64,000 nucleotides of DNA from an uncultured Flavobacterium sp. (GTDB lineage Bacteria > Bacteroidota > Bacteroidia > Flavobacteriales > Flavobacteriaceae), in assembly GCF_943913405.1 (NCBI RefSeq), contig NZ_CALTYA010000007.1, positions 43,459 through 107,458 of the forward strand, given 5' to 3'. Under the pieces are notes generated by a model. It was not told the DNA's origin, made no database searches, and saw only the letters and a list, made by a program, of their open reading frames with translations. Both the position numbers and the translations under genes were made by a program. Of the stretch, positions 54,414 through 63,787 are shown piece by piece (the stretch's first letter is position 1; every line of letters starts with the position of its first letter).

Positions 54414-57400
54414 ATGTCACACAACTACTTCAATTTAGAAAAGATGCTGCTCCTCACGACAGTATTTCTTTCTACTCAATTCTCTTCGGCGCAAGAGCTG
54501 ATGCATTATTGGAACTTTAACAACAATGCTTCTGTAGCAACAATTACAGCTCCGACGCATACTCTAGGCGGTGCTTCCATTAATGCTGCAATTCAGGGAA
54601 TAACGGCTATCGATTTTGCTGGAGGCGTAAACCAAAACTTCAACGTCTTAAATTTAAATGCGCAGAACAACGATCCTTCTGGGACACATTTGCGTTTTAA
54701 TGACCCAATCGGGAGCGCTTTAGTATTTGCTTTGCCAACGACTGGCCATGAAAACACGATCGTGAAATTTGCAACGCGCCGTTCTGGTTCTGGAGCGGGA
54801 TTGCAAAAATGGTCTTATTCTGTGGATGGAACAACTTTTGTTCCTTTTGCGACAGTTATTCCTGTTGATGGAAATCCAGTTTTGGAAACTTTAGATTTTA
54901 GTGCGATTGCAACTACTGACAATAATGCGAACTTTAAATTAAAAGTAGAATTTGAGCAAGGAACTGCTGGAACTGTCGGAAACAATCGTTTTGACAATTT
55001 TACCGCTTCAGGAACTGTGATTCCTGTACCAGTTTTGATCCACTATTGGAATTTCAATACAAATACTTCTGTTGCGACAATAACAACGCCAACGCAGTCT
55101 GCGGTTAGCGGTGCTTCTTTAACAGCAACAAATACAAGCACAAGCTTAATTGATTTTGCAGGAGGAACGGGTCAAAATTATGACGTAAATAATCTAAACG
55201 CTAGAAACGGTGACGCTTCGGGAACACACCTTCGTTTCAATTTCCCAATCGGCGGTGCTTTGCAATTTGCTTTGCCTACGACAGGTTTTGAAAATATTAT
55301 CGTAAAATTTGCAACGCGCCGTTCTGGTTCAGGAGCTGGCTTGCAAAAATGGTCTTATTCTGTTGACGGAACAACTTTCGTTCCTTTTTCAACGGTAACG
55401 CCTGTTGATGGAAATCCGGTTTTAGAGACTTTAGATTTTAGCGCATTGACTAGTGTTGACAACAATCCAAATTTTAAATTAAAAGTAGAATTTGAGCAAG
55501 GAACTGCCGGAACTGTTGGGAACAACCGTTTTGACAATTTTACAGCTGATGGAAACGCAATCGGCGGTACAGATATCACGGCTCCAAACGTAGCTTTTTC
55601 TCCTGCGAATGCAAGCACAAATATTGCAGTTACCACAAATCCAACATTGACTTTCAATGAAAGCGTAAGACTTTTAAACGACAGCGCGATTACAAATACA
55701 AACGTGGCTTCTCTTGTAGAACTTCGCTTGAATAATGTTGCTGGAACATTGGTTCCGTTTACGGCAACTTTCGCTTCAAATGTGATTACGATTGTTCCAA
55801 CTGTCGCGTTAGCGAACAGCCAAAATTATTACGTAGCACTTTTGCCTAATTTAGTAGAAGACGCTAATAACAATGCGATTACGACTTTAAAATCAGCTAC
55901 GTTCACGACGGCTGCTTTTGAAGCTAAAATCAGCATGGCTTCGAATTTCGTAACCGTAAATGAAAATGCAGGAACGCTAAATTTTGTATTGAATTTGGTT
56001 AGCCCAACAACGGGTTCTGTGAATTTAGTTGTAAAAGGAGCACCTTTCAGTACGGCTGACGCCAATGACTTTAATTTGGCTACGCAAACTTTGAACTTTA
56101 CGGCTGGAAGTCCGTTGACGCATACGATTACAATTCCGATTATTGATGATACTTTAGAAGAACAGCAGGCTGAATATTTTGTATTGAGCTTAGAAAATCC
56201 TGTGAATTTTACCATTACTGGAAATCCTCAAGCTACGATTTATATTAAGGATAACGACAGATTGGCTCCGGTTCCAAACCAAGATATTACTTTACAATAT
56301 GTAAGAAGTTTTGACCCTTCAGGAAACAATGCAAGCACTTGCGAAATTGTAGTTCATGATCCTGCGACTCAAAGATTGTTCACAACCAGTGCTGTTGCAG
56401 GCTTTTTAGATGTCATAAATTTTGCAAATCCTGAAGCTCCGGTTACTATAAATTCAATTGACATGAATCCTTACGGAGGCGTGACGAGCGTTGCCGTGAA
56501 AAACGGAATCGTTGCTGTAGCTTCTCCAAATACAAACGAAGCTTTGGACGGTTCAGTAGTATTTTTCAATACTGACGGTGTTTTCCAAAAGCAAGTTACT
56601 GTTGGCGCTTTGCCAGACATGATTACCTTCACGCCAGACGGAACAAAAGTCATGACGGCAAACGAAGGCCAGCCAAATGCTGATTATTCTGTTGATCCAG
56701 AAGGTTCTGTGAGCGTAATCAATATCGCTGGAGGCATTGCCAACTTGACGCAGTCGAATGTAACGACGATGTATTTTACGCAGTTTAATACTCAGGAAGC
56801 TTCTCTTATTGCAAGTGGCGTTAGGAAATTAAAAGCTTCTAGTACGCTTTCACAAGATTTTGAACCAGAATATATTACCATAAGCGCTGATTCGCAAAAA
56901 GCTTGGGTTGCTTTGCAAGAAAACAATGCAATTGCTGAAATCAACTTAGCAAACAACACTTACACTTCGGTTTGGGCATTGGGTACAAAAGACATGAGCG
57001 TGGTTGGAAACGGAGCAGATATTTCTGATAACAACGGAGAAATCTTGATTGCCAACTGGCCTATAAAATCATTCTACCAGCCTGACGGAATCGCAAATTA
57101 TTCTGTTGGAGGTTCTAATTTTATCGTAACTGCAAACGAAGGCGATGAAAAAGAATATACTGGTTTTGTAGAAAGAATCGTGGTTGGAGCGGCTAATTAT
57201 ACTTTAGATGCTGCAAGTTATCCGCAAGCTTCAATGTTGAAAGAAACGTACAACGCAGGAAGATTCAGAGCTTCTGCTTTCTCAGGAAATACAGATGCTG
57301 ACACCGATTTTGAGCAAATTTATGCTCTTGGAGGACGTTCTTTCTCGATCTTCAATACTGATACAAAACAAATCGTTTTTGACAGCGGTGATGACTTTGA

Positions 57401-58010
57401 AATGTACACGGCTTTCACGCCGTCGATTGCTCCATTATTCAATTCAGACCATGAAGCAAACGGCAAAAAAGTAAGAAGCCGTGCTAAAGGTCCAGAACCA
57501 GAAGGTGTTACTTTGGCTACAATTGCAGGAAAAACTTTTGCTTTTATCGGCTTGGAAAGAGTTGGTGGCGTAATGGTTTATGACGTGACAAATCCAAACG
57601 ATGTGAAGTTTGTAGATTATAAAAACAACAGAAGCGTTTCTGCTTACACAGGCGACCACGGTCCGGAAGGAATCACTTATATCAGCGCTGCAAACAGCCC
57701 TACGAACAAACCTTATATTATTGTGGCTAACGAAATCAGCGGTACTTTGACGATTTTTGAAGTAAATACCGAAAGCCTTTCTACGCCAGAATATGGTACG
57801 CAGCCAAAGACTTTCGTCTTGTTCCCAAATCCTGCTGCAAACGGAATCGTTTATTTCAACAGGGTTGCCGATATCGAAGTCTTTGATTATAGCGGAAAAT
57901 TAATTCACACAGCCAAAGAAGCTTTGACAATCGACACTTCGTCCCTAGCTTCGGGAATATACTTAGTGAAAACTTCAGAAGGAATCACTAAAAAATTAGT
58001 TGTTAAGTAG
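54414..58010 (+). CDS. Choice-of-anchor I-type T9SS-exported protein
   Basis: This 1198-residue protein has a signal peptide ending near SSAQE. Two similar modules of about 180 residues follow (ELMHYWNFNNNASVATI... and VLIHYWNFNTNTSVATI...), an Ig-like segment (APNVAFSPANASTNIAVTTNPTLTF), a Calx-beta-like part (ISMASNFVTVNENAGTLNF) and then a beta-propeller-like region of about 500 residues (LQYVRSFDPSGNNASTCEIVVHDPATQ... and ANEGDEKEYTGF, HGPEGI). That last region matches the choice-of-anchor I family, which includes proteins annotated as alkaline-phosphatase-like. The C-terminus is a T9SS sorting domain (FVLFPNPAANGIVYFN). The porin O/P gene is the convergent neighbour. Confidence 0.82.
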   Translation: MSHNYFNLEKMLLLTTVFLSTQFSSAQELMHYWNFNNNASVATITAPTHTLGGASINAAIQGITAIDFAGGVNQNFNVLNLNAQNNDPSGTHLRFNDPIGSALVFALPTTGHENTIVKFATRRSGSGAGLQKWSYSVDGTTFVPFATVIPVDGNPVLETLDFSAIATTDNNANFKLKVEFEQGTAGTVGNNRFDNFTASGTVIPVPVLIHYWNFNTNTSVATITTPTQSAVSGASLTATNTSTSLIDFAGGTGQNYDVNNLNARNGDASGTHLRFNFPIGGALQFALPTTGFENIIVKFATRRSGSGAGLQKWSYSVDGTTFVPFSTVTPVDGNPVLETLDFSALTSVDNNPNFKLKVEFEQGTAGTVGNNRFDNFTADGNAIGGTDITAPNVAFSPANASTNIAVTTNPTLTFNESVRLLNDSAITNTNVASLVELRLNNVAGTLVPFTATFASNVITIVPTVALANSQNYYVALLPNLVEDANNNAITTLKSATFTTAAFEAKISMASNFVTVNENAGTLNFVLNLVSPTTGSVNLVVKGAPFSTADANDFNLATQTLNFTAGSPLTHTITIPIIDDTLEEQQAEYFVLSLENPVNFTITGNPQATIYIKDNDRLAPVPNQDITLQYVRSFDPSGNNASTCEIVVHDPATQRLFTTSAVAGFLDVINFANPEAPVTINSIDMNPYGGVTSVAVKNGIVAVASPNTNEALDGSVVFFNTDGVFQKQVTVGALPDMITFTPDGTKVMTANEGQPNADYSVDPEGSVSVINIAGGIANLTQSNVTTMYFTQFNTQEASLIASGVRKLKASSTLSQDFEPEYITISADSQKAWVALQENNAIAEINLANNTYTSVWALGTKDMSVVGNGADISDNNGEILIANWPIKSFYQPDGIANYSVGGSNFIVTANEGDEKEYTGFVERIVVGAANYTLDAASYPQASMLKETYNAGRFRASAFSGNTDADTDFEQIYALGGRSFSIFNTDTKQIVFDSGDDFEMYTAFTPSIAPLFNSDHEANGKKVRSRAKGPEPEGVTLATIAGKTFAFIGLERVGGVMVYDVTNPNDVKFVDYKNNRSVSAYTGDHGPEGITYISAANSPTNKPYIIVANEISGTLTIFEVNTESLSTPEYGTQPKTFVLFPNPAANGIVYFNRVADIEVFDYSGKLIHTAKEALTIDTSSLASGIYLVKTSEGITKKLVVK
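54780..55540. repeat. Duplicated module DNA inside the choice-of-anchor I gene
   Basis: The stretch around 54780-54990 recurs almost unchanged around 55315-55530 (for example CAACGCGCCGTTCTGGTTC at 54773 and 55313), about 540 bases apart. This is the DNA side of the two N-terminal modules. Confidence 0.7.
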
Positions 58011-58065
58011 TTGTAATTTCAATTGATACTTCATGTTCTTTAATTTTTACATCAATTGAGAAATT

Positions 58066-58094
58066 AATCCCGCTGTTTAGGCGGGATTTTTTTT
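58066..58094 (+). terminator. Intrinsic terminator after the choice-of-anchor I gene
   Basis: AATCCCGC pairs with GCGGGATT around a seven-base loop, followed by a long T run. Confidence 0.85.
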
Positions 58095-58119
58095 GCCTTT
58101 CTCTATAATTTTGACACTA

Positions 58120-58266
58120 AAAGATTCATTAATGATACCTAAAGATAAATTTATGATAGAAAAAGATACATGAGTGATACCTAAAGATAAATTTATGATA
58201 GCAAAAGATAGATTAGTAATACCTAAAGATGAATTAATGATAGCAAAAGATACATTAGTGATACTT
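58120..58266. repeat. Tandem array of seven 21-bp units in the intergenic region
   Basis: Seven consecutive 21-bp units follow AAAGATnnATTnnTGATAnnn, starting at 58120, 58141, 58162, 58183, 58204, 58225 and 58246. Units alternate between ending in CCT and in GAA/GCA, which makes a 42-bp higher-order repeat. The array is gap-free and every unit is a multiple of three. In the + frame it spells heptads like KDxLxIx, but one unit contains TGA in place of TTA. The minus frame stays open without a usual start codon. Confidence 0.85.
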
Positions 58267-58306
58267 TAAAGATACAATTATGCATCTTTATGATACAATT
58301 TTAATA

Positions 58307-59524
58307 CTAAATCCCAATTTCCACCTGAAATCTCAAGTACCAATTTTGCTTTGAGGTTCCGTCAAAATAATTCAAATCATCAAGTGTCAATTCGCCCTGC
58401 AATTTAAAGGCATGTTCCCAGATATATTTTGTTACGCCAATGCTGTATTCTTTCGCGTGGGGAGCCAATTGGTGAATATCTTTACTTACTTTTTGCGTAG
58501 AAAATCTTCCTATAATTTCATAGTTTGAAGGAAAAAGGTAGCTCGCCTGGTAGTCAAAACCGCTTCCTGTAAAAGCATATTGAATATCTGTAATATCTTC
58601 TGGGTTGTAAGTAATCGGGTCATTCGCAGTCCTTGACATATAGCTTGACATCGCCGCCCAGCCATTGTATTTTACAATTGCATCAAGCAACACCGACTTC
58701 ATTGTTTTTTGCTCAAATAAGTCTTTCCCTAATTGCCCCTGCGTTCTTCTGGCATGGTTATTTTGCTGGAAAGCACCTGACAACATTAGCTTTGGCGTCT
58801 TTTCTCTGGCAATATCTCCTTCATAATAAACGCCGTCTTTTGTAAAAGCTCCGAAAGGCAGAATTTCTACTTTTCCGGTAAGCGCCACGCCGTTATCATT
58901 GCTTTTTGTCCAGTTTCTCCCCTCGCCCGTGCTTACGGCTGTCTTGAAATTGTATGAAAATTTATTGGCAAACTCGGTCAGATAATGCGCTTGGAATCCG
59001 AAATCACGGTCGATTGTAAATTTTGCGTTATTTATCGTTCTGTCAGTCAACTGCAAGCCTCCAGAAGAATTCACTCGCTGCCTGTTTCCGGGAAGTTTTG
59101 TCTGTCCAAAGCTAAAGCTCCACGTTTTATTCGGACGATAATATACTACCGCGTCACGAATAATATTGATATTTTCGCCTTCCTGAATTTCGCCAACATC
59201 CCCCGGAGCGAAAGAAAGCTGCAGGGCATACAGAAATTTCGGATCTCCGACATAACCGTCAAAACGCAATCGCAACCTGCGCACTTGGCCGTCATAAGCT
59301 GATTCTTCACCTTCATTTTCAATATAAGTCACTCGGTTTTGCATCCTGAAGCGAATGTTCAGCTGAAAAATACTATCGGGAGAAGTCAATCCGATACCGC
59401 GCCCAAAGTTGTAATAAGGAAGCGTTGGCAGTTTTAAATCATTGTCTTTAGTAGTGACCTTAACCACTTGCGCATTTGAAACCGTTGCCAAAAGAAGTGA
59501 ACAGAAGAGAAAAAGTTGTTTCAT
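58307..59524 (-). CDS. Phosphate-selective porin O/P family protein
   Basis: This 405-residue protein starts at the ATG at 59522-59524, giving the signal peptide MKQLFLFCSLLLATVSNAQ. The rest is a barrel with alternating strands: FQLNIRFRMQNRVTYIENE, RRLRLRFDGYVGDPKFLYALQLSFAPGD and the end FDGTSKQNWYLRFQVEIGI. This fits the OprO/OprP family of trimeric porins. In Pseudomonas these take up phosphate or polyphosphate, but many family members have other or unknown specificity. Confidence 0.85.
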   Translation of the reverse strand: MKQLFLFCSLLLATVSNAQVVKVTTKDNDLKLPTLPYYNFGRGIGLTSPDSIFQLNIRFRMQNRVTYIENEGEESAYDGQVRRLRLRFDGYVGDPKFLYALQLSFAPGDVGEIQEGENINIIRDAVVYYRPNKTWSFSFGQTKLPGNRQRVNSSGGLQLTDRTINNAKFTIDRDFGFQAHYLTEFANKFSYNFKTAVSTGEGRNWTKSNDNGVALTGKVEILPFGAFTKDGVYYEGDIAREKTPKLMLSGAFQQNNHARRTQGQLGKDLFEQKTMKSVLLDAIVKYNGWAAMSSYMSRTANDPITYNPEDITDIQYAFTGSGFDYQASYLFPSNYEIIGRFSTQKVSKDIHQLAPHAKEYSIGVTKYIWEHAFKLQGELTLDDLNYFDGTSKQNWYLRFQVEIGI

Positions 59525-59680
59525 TTTCAAAGTTGTGTTAGAATTTGATTTGGCAAAGTTTAGTTTACATTCTAGAAACATTTAAGAAAAATTAGTTTCG
59601 TAAATTTGCACAAAAATCTGCTCAGGTTAACATAATGCAAACTTAATATTAATTTTAGTCGCCGTATGTTATGAGAATAT

Positions 59681-59688
59681 TACCTTTG
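59681..59688 (+). promoter_or_regulatory. Putative -7 box of prmA
   Basis: TACCTTTG matches TAnnTTTG and lies 15 bases before the ATG at 59704, which supports that start over an in-frame ATG at 59671. Confidence 0.45.
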
Positions 59689-59703
59689 CAAAAAATTAAT
59701 GTT

Positions 59704-60537
59704 ATGGCAATTACCTATCTGGGATATCATTTTAAAGTAGAACCAAAAGAACTGGGTTCAGAAATTTTAGTAGCTGAATTGGGCGAAAAACCTTTTGAAA
59801 GCTTCATAGAAACTGAGACCGGCGTTTCTGCTTATATCCAAAAATCACTTTGGACAGAAGATGTTCTGGAAGATATTTTTATCTTAAATTCTCCTGAATT
59901 CACCGTAAGCTACATCATTGAAGAAATCGAGCAGGTCAACTGGAATGAGGAATGGGAAAAGAATTTTGAAGCCATCGACGTAGATGGAATCTGCCATGTT
60001 CGCGCTCCATTCCATGAAAAAACCGATGCGCAGTATGACATCGTGATTGAGCCAAAAATGTCTTTCGGGACAGGCCACCACGAAACAACGCACATGATGA
60101 TTCAGCATATTTTAGAGAATGATTTCGAAGGGAAAAAGACTCTAGACATGGGTTGCGGTACTGCAATTTTAGCGATTTTAGCCGAGATGAAAGGTGCACA
60201 GCCGATTGACGCTATTGATATTGACAATTGGTGCTATTTGAATTCAATTGAAAATGCGGAGCGTAATAATTGCGAACACATTTCAGTTTATGAAGGCGAC
60301 GCTTCCTTATTGAAAGGAAAGAAATATGACACGATTATTGCCAATATCAATCGAAATATTTTGCTGAACGACATGCAGCAATATGTAGATTGCTTAAATG
60401 AAAATGGGACCCTGTTTTTGAGCGGTTTTTATGAAGAGGATATTCCTGCAATCGATGCTTCTTGCACTGAAAAAGGATTGACTTATGTTAAAAAGCAACA
60501 AAGAAACAATTGGGTTGCCTTGAAATATGTAAATTAG
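59704..60537 (+). CDS. prmA: Ribosomal protein L11 methyltransferase
   Basis: This 277-residue SAM-dependent methyltransferase starts at the ATG at 59704 (MAITYLGYHFKVEP). The SAM-binding motif LDMGCGTAILAILAEMKGA (about 142-160) and the NIN motif in IIANINRNILL (about 209-219) are those of PrmA, which trimethylates ribosomal protein L11. The upstream TACCTTTG box favours this start over the ATG at 59671. It is followed directly by clpS. Confidence 0.9.
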   Translation: MAITYLGYHFKVEPKELGSEILVAELGEKPFESFIETETGVSAYIQKSLWTEDVLEDIFILNSPEFTVSYIIEEIEQVNWNEEWEKNFEAIDVDGICHVRAPFHEKTDAQYDIVIEPKMSFGTGHHETTHMMIQHILENDFEGKKTLDMGCGTAILAILAEMKGAQPIDAIDIDNWCYLNSIENAERNNCEHISVYEGDASLLKGKKYDTIIANINRNILLNDMQQYVDCLNENGTLFLSGFYEEDIPAIDASCTEKGLTYVKKQQRNNWVALKYVN

Positions 60538-60552
60538 AGTAAACTTTTGATT

Positions 60553-60828
60553 ATGAGTACGAAAGAGCAAGTTTTAGAAGAAGTTTTAGTGGAAGAACAG
60601 GTTGGTTTAAACAATGAAATCATAGTTTATAATGACGATGTAAATACTTTTGACCATGTTATTGAAACCTTGATCCGCGTTTGCAACCACACTGCTGAAC
60701 AAGCAGAACAATGTTCATTAATTATCCACTACAAAGGAAAATGCACGGTTAAAACTGGTATTCTGAAGGAACTAAAACCACAATGTTCTAGTCTTTTAGA
60801 AGCTGGATTAAGCGCAGAAATCGTTTAA
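60553..60828 (+). CDS. clpS: ATP-dependent Clp protease adaptor ClpS
   Basis: This 91-residue protein has the ClpS core from about residue 23: EIIVYNDDVNTFDHVIETLIRVCNHTAEQAEQCSLIIHYKGKCTVKTG, which includes the ND-x-x-TF-x-x-V motif of the N-degron pocket. A longer frame from a TTG at 60547 is unnecessary. ClpS delivers N-degron substrates to ClpAP. It lies 15 bases after prmA. Confidence 0.93.
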   Translation: MSTKEQVLEEVLVEEQVGLNNEIIVYNDDVNTFDHVIETLIRVCNHTAEQAEQCSLIIHYKGKCTVKTGILKELKPQCSSLLEAGLSAEIV

Positions 60829-60848
60829 GAAATATTTTATATTTTTAT

Positions 60849-60888
60849 AAAACCCGCAAGAATCAAATCTTGCGGGTTTTTCTTTTTT
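60849..60888 (+). terminator. Intrinsic terminator after clpS
   Basis: AAAACCCGCAAGA pairs with TCTTGCGGGTTTT around a six-base loop, followed by a T run. Confidence 0.9.
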
Positions 60889-60985
60889 TACAGGAAATAC
60901 AAAACGCTTTAAAAAAGTTCAAGACAGAAAATCATATTTTGCTTGGTAATCGTATATTCGTGATTCCAAATTAATCTTTCCTGCT

Positions 60986-63787
60986 TTGCTGAAAAAAATT
61001 ACCCTGCTCCTGCTTTTGTTTTCTGTCTTGGGATTTTCTCAAGAGTTGCCTCCTATTTTAAAATTTCCATCGCACAGTTATGGTGGCGGTAATCAGAATT
61101 GGATGATTACGCAAGACAAGAATCAATATATTTATTTTGCAAACAACGAGGGATTGCTGGAATTTAACGGCGCCAATTGGACAATTTATGCTTCTCCGAA
61201 TGAAACAATTTTGCGTTCGGTTAAATATATTGATGGCAAGATTTACACTGGCTGTTACATGGAATTTGGCTATTGGAAACGCCAAGATAACGGCATCTTG
61301 AAATATTTTTCACTCAGCCATTCTATCAAGAACAAGCTTTTAGACGACGAACAGATTTGGAATATCATTGATTTTGACCAATGGGTTGTTTTTCAGTCGC
61401 TGAACCAGATTTTTTTATACGATACAAAAACGCAGAAATTCAAGATAATAACTGCAAAAAGCAATATAAACAGAGCTTTCAAGGCAAATAATTCTATTTA
61501 TTACCAGACTTATGGCGAAGGTCTTTTTGAGATTGAAAACGGATCAGGAAAATTAATTTCGAAGGATCCGGTCATCATGAAAAATAAAATCGTCAATATC
61601 TTTTCCAAAGAAGGCGGCTTAATGATTCAGACGCAGTTCAACGGCTTTTTCAACATCAATAGCAACACAATTTCAAAATGGAACATTGAGGCGGACGGGG
61701 AACTTGCTGTTGGAAATGTTTACAGCAGCCAAGTTCTTTCGGATGGAAGTTTTGCTGTCGGAACCGTTTCTAACGGAATTTTTCTGCTGTCAAAAGAAGG
61801 AAAAGTAATTTATCATATTACCCAAAATAAAGGCTTGAGCAATAATACGGCGCTTTCGATTTTTGAAGATGTCGATAAAAACCTTTGGATTGGCCTTGAT
61901 AACGGCATCAATTGCATCAACTTAAAATCGCCTGTTCGATCGTTTGCCGACGACACGGGAATTCTTGGAACCGTTTACACTTCGATTCTCCACAACGGAA
62001 ATTTATATGTGGGAACCAACCAAGGATTATTTTATAAAAAGTATGGTTCAGCAGAAGATTTTAAGTTTATCAGAGATACGAAAGGCCAAGTCTGGTCGCT
62101 GTTTTCTTATCAAGGAACGCTTTTTTGCGGTCACGATTCTGGAACTTATATCATTAATGAAACTACCGCAAATCATATTTTTTCTATTTCTGGAACCTGG
62201 AAATTTGAAAATGTGCCCGGAAAAGAAAATCTTTTGCTTCAAGGAAATTATTACGGAATTTCTGTTTTAGAGAAAATAAACAACCAATGGATTTTTAGAA
62301 ATAAAATTTCTGGATTTGACTATTCTTCGAAGTATTTTGAAATTGCGAATACCAATGAAATCTACGTAAGCCATGAATACAAAGGTGTTTTCAGATTTCA
62401 AGTAGATAAAGATTTGCGTGGTACAAAAGGTTTTGAAACCTATAAAAGTCCGATGAAAGGGAAGAATGCTGGACTGACGAAATTCAATAACACCATTTAT
62501 TATTCTTATAAAGAAGGAATTTTCAAGCTCAATCTAAAGACCAAGAAGTTTGAAAAAGACAGCACCTTGAGCAAAGTTTTTGAAAAAGACAGCTACACTT
62601 CAGGAAAATTGATGGTTGACAATTCAAACCGACTTTGGTTTTTTACTAAAAATTATATCAATTATTTTTCTTTTGGAAAGTTAAGCTCACAGTTGAAGCA
62701 CAATATAATTCCGATTCCATCGACCTTGACAAATTCTATGTTGGGCTATGAAAATATTACGCAGCTTTCAAATTCACTTTATCTTATTGGTACTACGGAT
62801 GGCTATTATACGATCAATTTAGATGATTTGGATTTTAATACGTATAAAATTTCCATGTCGAATATTACCGTAAATCGATCAAATGAAAATGCGCGACATG
62901 CTTCGCTTCTATCAGAATCAGAATTTAAATTTGCAGAAAATAATATTACTTTTTCATATACTGTCCCTGAATTCAACAAATATATCAATGCCGATTATCA
63001 GTTTCTTTTGGAAGGTTTTCAGGAACAATGGAGCGAATGGAGCACAAAACCTACAATCAATTTTAAAAATCTTCCGCCAGGCGATTATGTTTTCAAAGTT
63101 CGCGCAAGGATTGGAAATACGCCTTCTGAAAATACAATCACCTACTCTTTTACAATCCTAAAGCCTTGGTATCGAACCAATACTGCTATTTTTATTTATA
63201 TCATAATTTTTGTGGTTATTGCTTATTTTGTAAATCGAGCCTATAAAAATTACTACCACAGTCAGAAAGAAAAGTTGATTGAAGAAAACAATCGTCTGCT
63301 AGAAATCAAGGAATTGGAAACGGAGCAACAGCTGATGAAAATCAAAAACCAGCAATTAGAGCAGGATTTTGAAAGCAAGAATCGCGAGTTGGCCGCTTCC
63401 ACAATGAGCTTGATCAAAAAGAACGAGCTTTTGAGCGAAATCAAGGAAGATTTGAAACGCAATTCAGAAGCAGGAAATACAAATGTCAAATCTGTAATCA
63501 GCACTATAAATAAAAACATAAGCGAAGAAGACACTTGGAATATTTTCAAAGATGCCTTTAACAATGCTGACAAAGATTTTCTTAAAAAAGTCAAAAATCT
63601 GCACTCATCATTAACTCCCAATGATTTGAGACTTTGTGCCTATTTGCGACTAAATTTATCTTCAAAGGAAATTGCTCCATTATTGAACATTTCTGTGCGA
63701 AGTGTAGAGATAAAACGATATCGTTTGCGTAAAAAAATGGATTTACCTCACGAACAAGGGCTTGTTGAGTACATACTTTCTATTTAA
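60986..63787 (+). CDS. Membrane-spanning propeller/Y_Y_Y regulator with LuxR-type HTH
   Basis: This 933-residue protein starts at a TTG, followed at once by the signal peptide LKKITLLLLLFSVLGFSQ. A periplasmic two-component-type propeller spans about residues 20-650 (for example LWIGLDNGINCINL). A Y_Y_Y domain follows (about 660-725; FEYKxGxxDxxW-like FSYTVPEFNKYINADYQFLLEGF), then a membrane helix (about 735-757), a coiled coil (about 760-830) and a C-terminal HTH (LTPNDLRLCAYLRLNLSSKEIAPLLNISVRSVEIKRYRLRKKM). It therefore spans the membrane and binds DNA directly, like regulators of glycan-uptake clusters in Bacteroidota. The likely target lies beyond the right edge. Confidence 0.85.
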   Translation: MLKKITLLLLLFSVLGFSQELPPILKFPSHSYGGGNQNWMITQDKNQYIYFANNEGLLEFNGANWTIYASPNETILRSVKYIDGKIYTGCYMEFGYWKRQDNGILKYFSLSHSIKNKLLDDEQIWNIIDFDQWVVFQSLNQIFLYDTKTQKFKIITAKSNINRAFKANNSIYYQTYGEGLFEIENGSGKLISKDPVIMKNKIVNIFSKEGGLMIQTQFNGFFNINSNTISKWNIEADGELAVGNVYSSQVLSDGSFAVGTVSNGIFLLSKEGKVIYHITQNKGLSNNTALSIFEDVDKNLWIGLDNGINCINLKSPVRSFADDTGILGTVYTSILHNGNLYVGTNQGLFYKKYGSAEDFKFIRDTKGQVWSLFSYQGTLFCGHDSGTYIINETTANHIFSISGTWKFENVPGKENLLLQGNYYGISVLEKINNQWIFRNKISGFDYSSKYFEIANTNEIYVSHEYKGVFRFQVDKDLRGTKGFETYKSPMKGKNAGLTKFNNTIYYSYKEGIFKLNLKTKKFEKDSTLSKVFEKDSYTSGKLMVDNSNRLWFFTKNYINYFSFGKLSSQLKHNIIPIPSTLTNSMLGYENITQLSNSLYLIGTTDGYYTINLDDLDFNTYKISMSNITVNRSNENARHASLLSESEFKFAENNITFSYTVPEFNKYINADYQFLLEGFQEQWSEWSTKPTINFKNLPPGDYVFKVRARIGNTPSENTITYSFTILKPWYRTNTAIFIYIIIFVVIAYFVNRAYKNYYHSQKEKLIEENNRLLEIKELETEQQLMKIKNQQLEQDFESKNRELAASTMSLIKKNELLSEIKEDLKRNSEAGNTNVKSVISTINKNISEEDTWNIFKDAFNNADKDFLKKVKNLHSSLTPNDLRLCAYLRLNLSSKEIAPLLNISVRSVEIKRYRLRKKMDLPHEQGLVEYILSI

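Noticed and set aside
58120..58266. CRISPR array
   Set aside because: Units are contiguous with no unique spacers, and there are no cas genes.
58195..58269. A 24-codon frame inside the 21-bp repeat array
   Set aside because: It is a by-product of units whose length is a multiple of three; an adjacent unit has TGA in frame and there is no promoter or start context.
59671..59703. Upstream ATG for prmA
   Set aside because: The TACCTTTG box at 59681 lies inside this extension, and orthologous PrmA proteins start at MAITYLGYHF.
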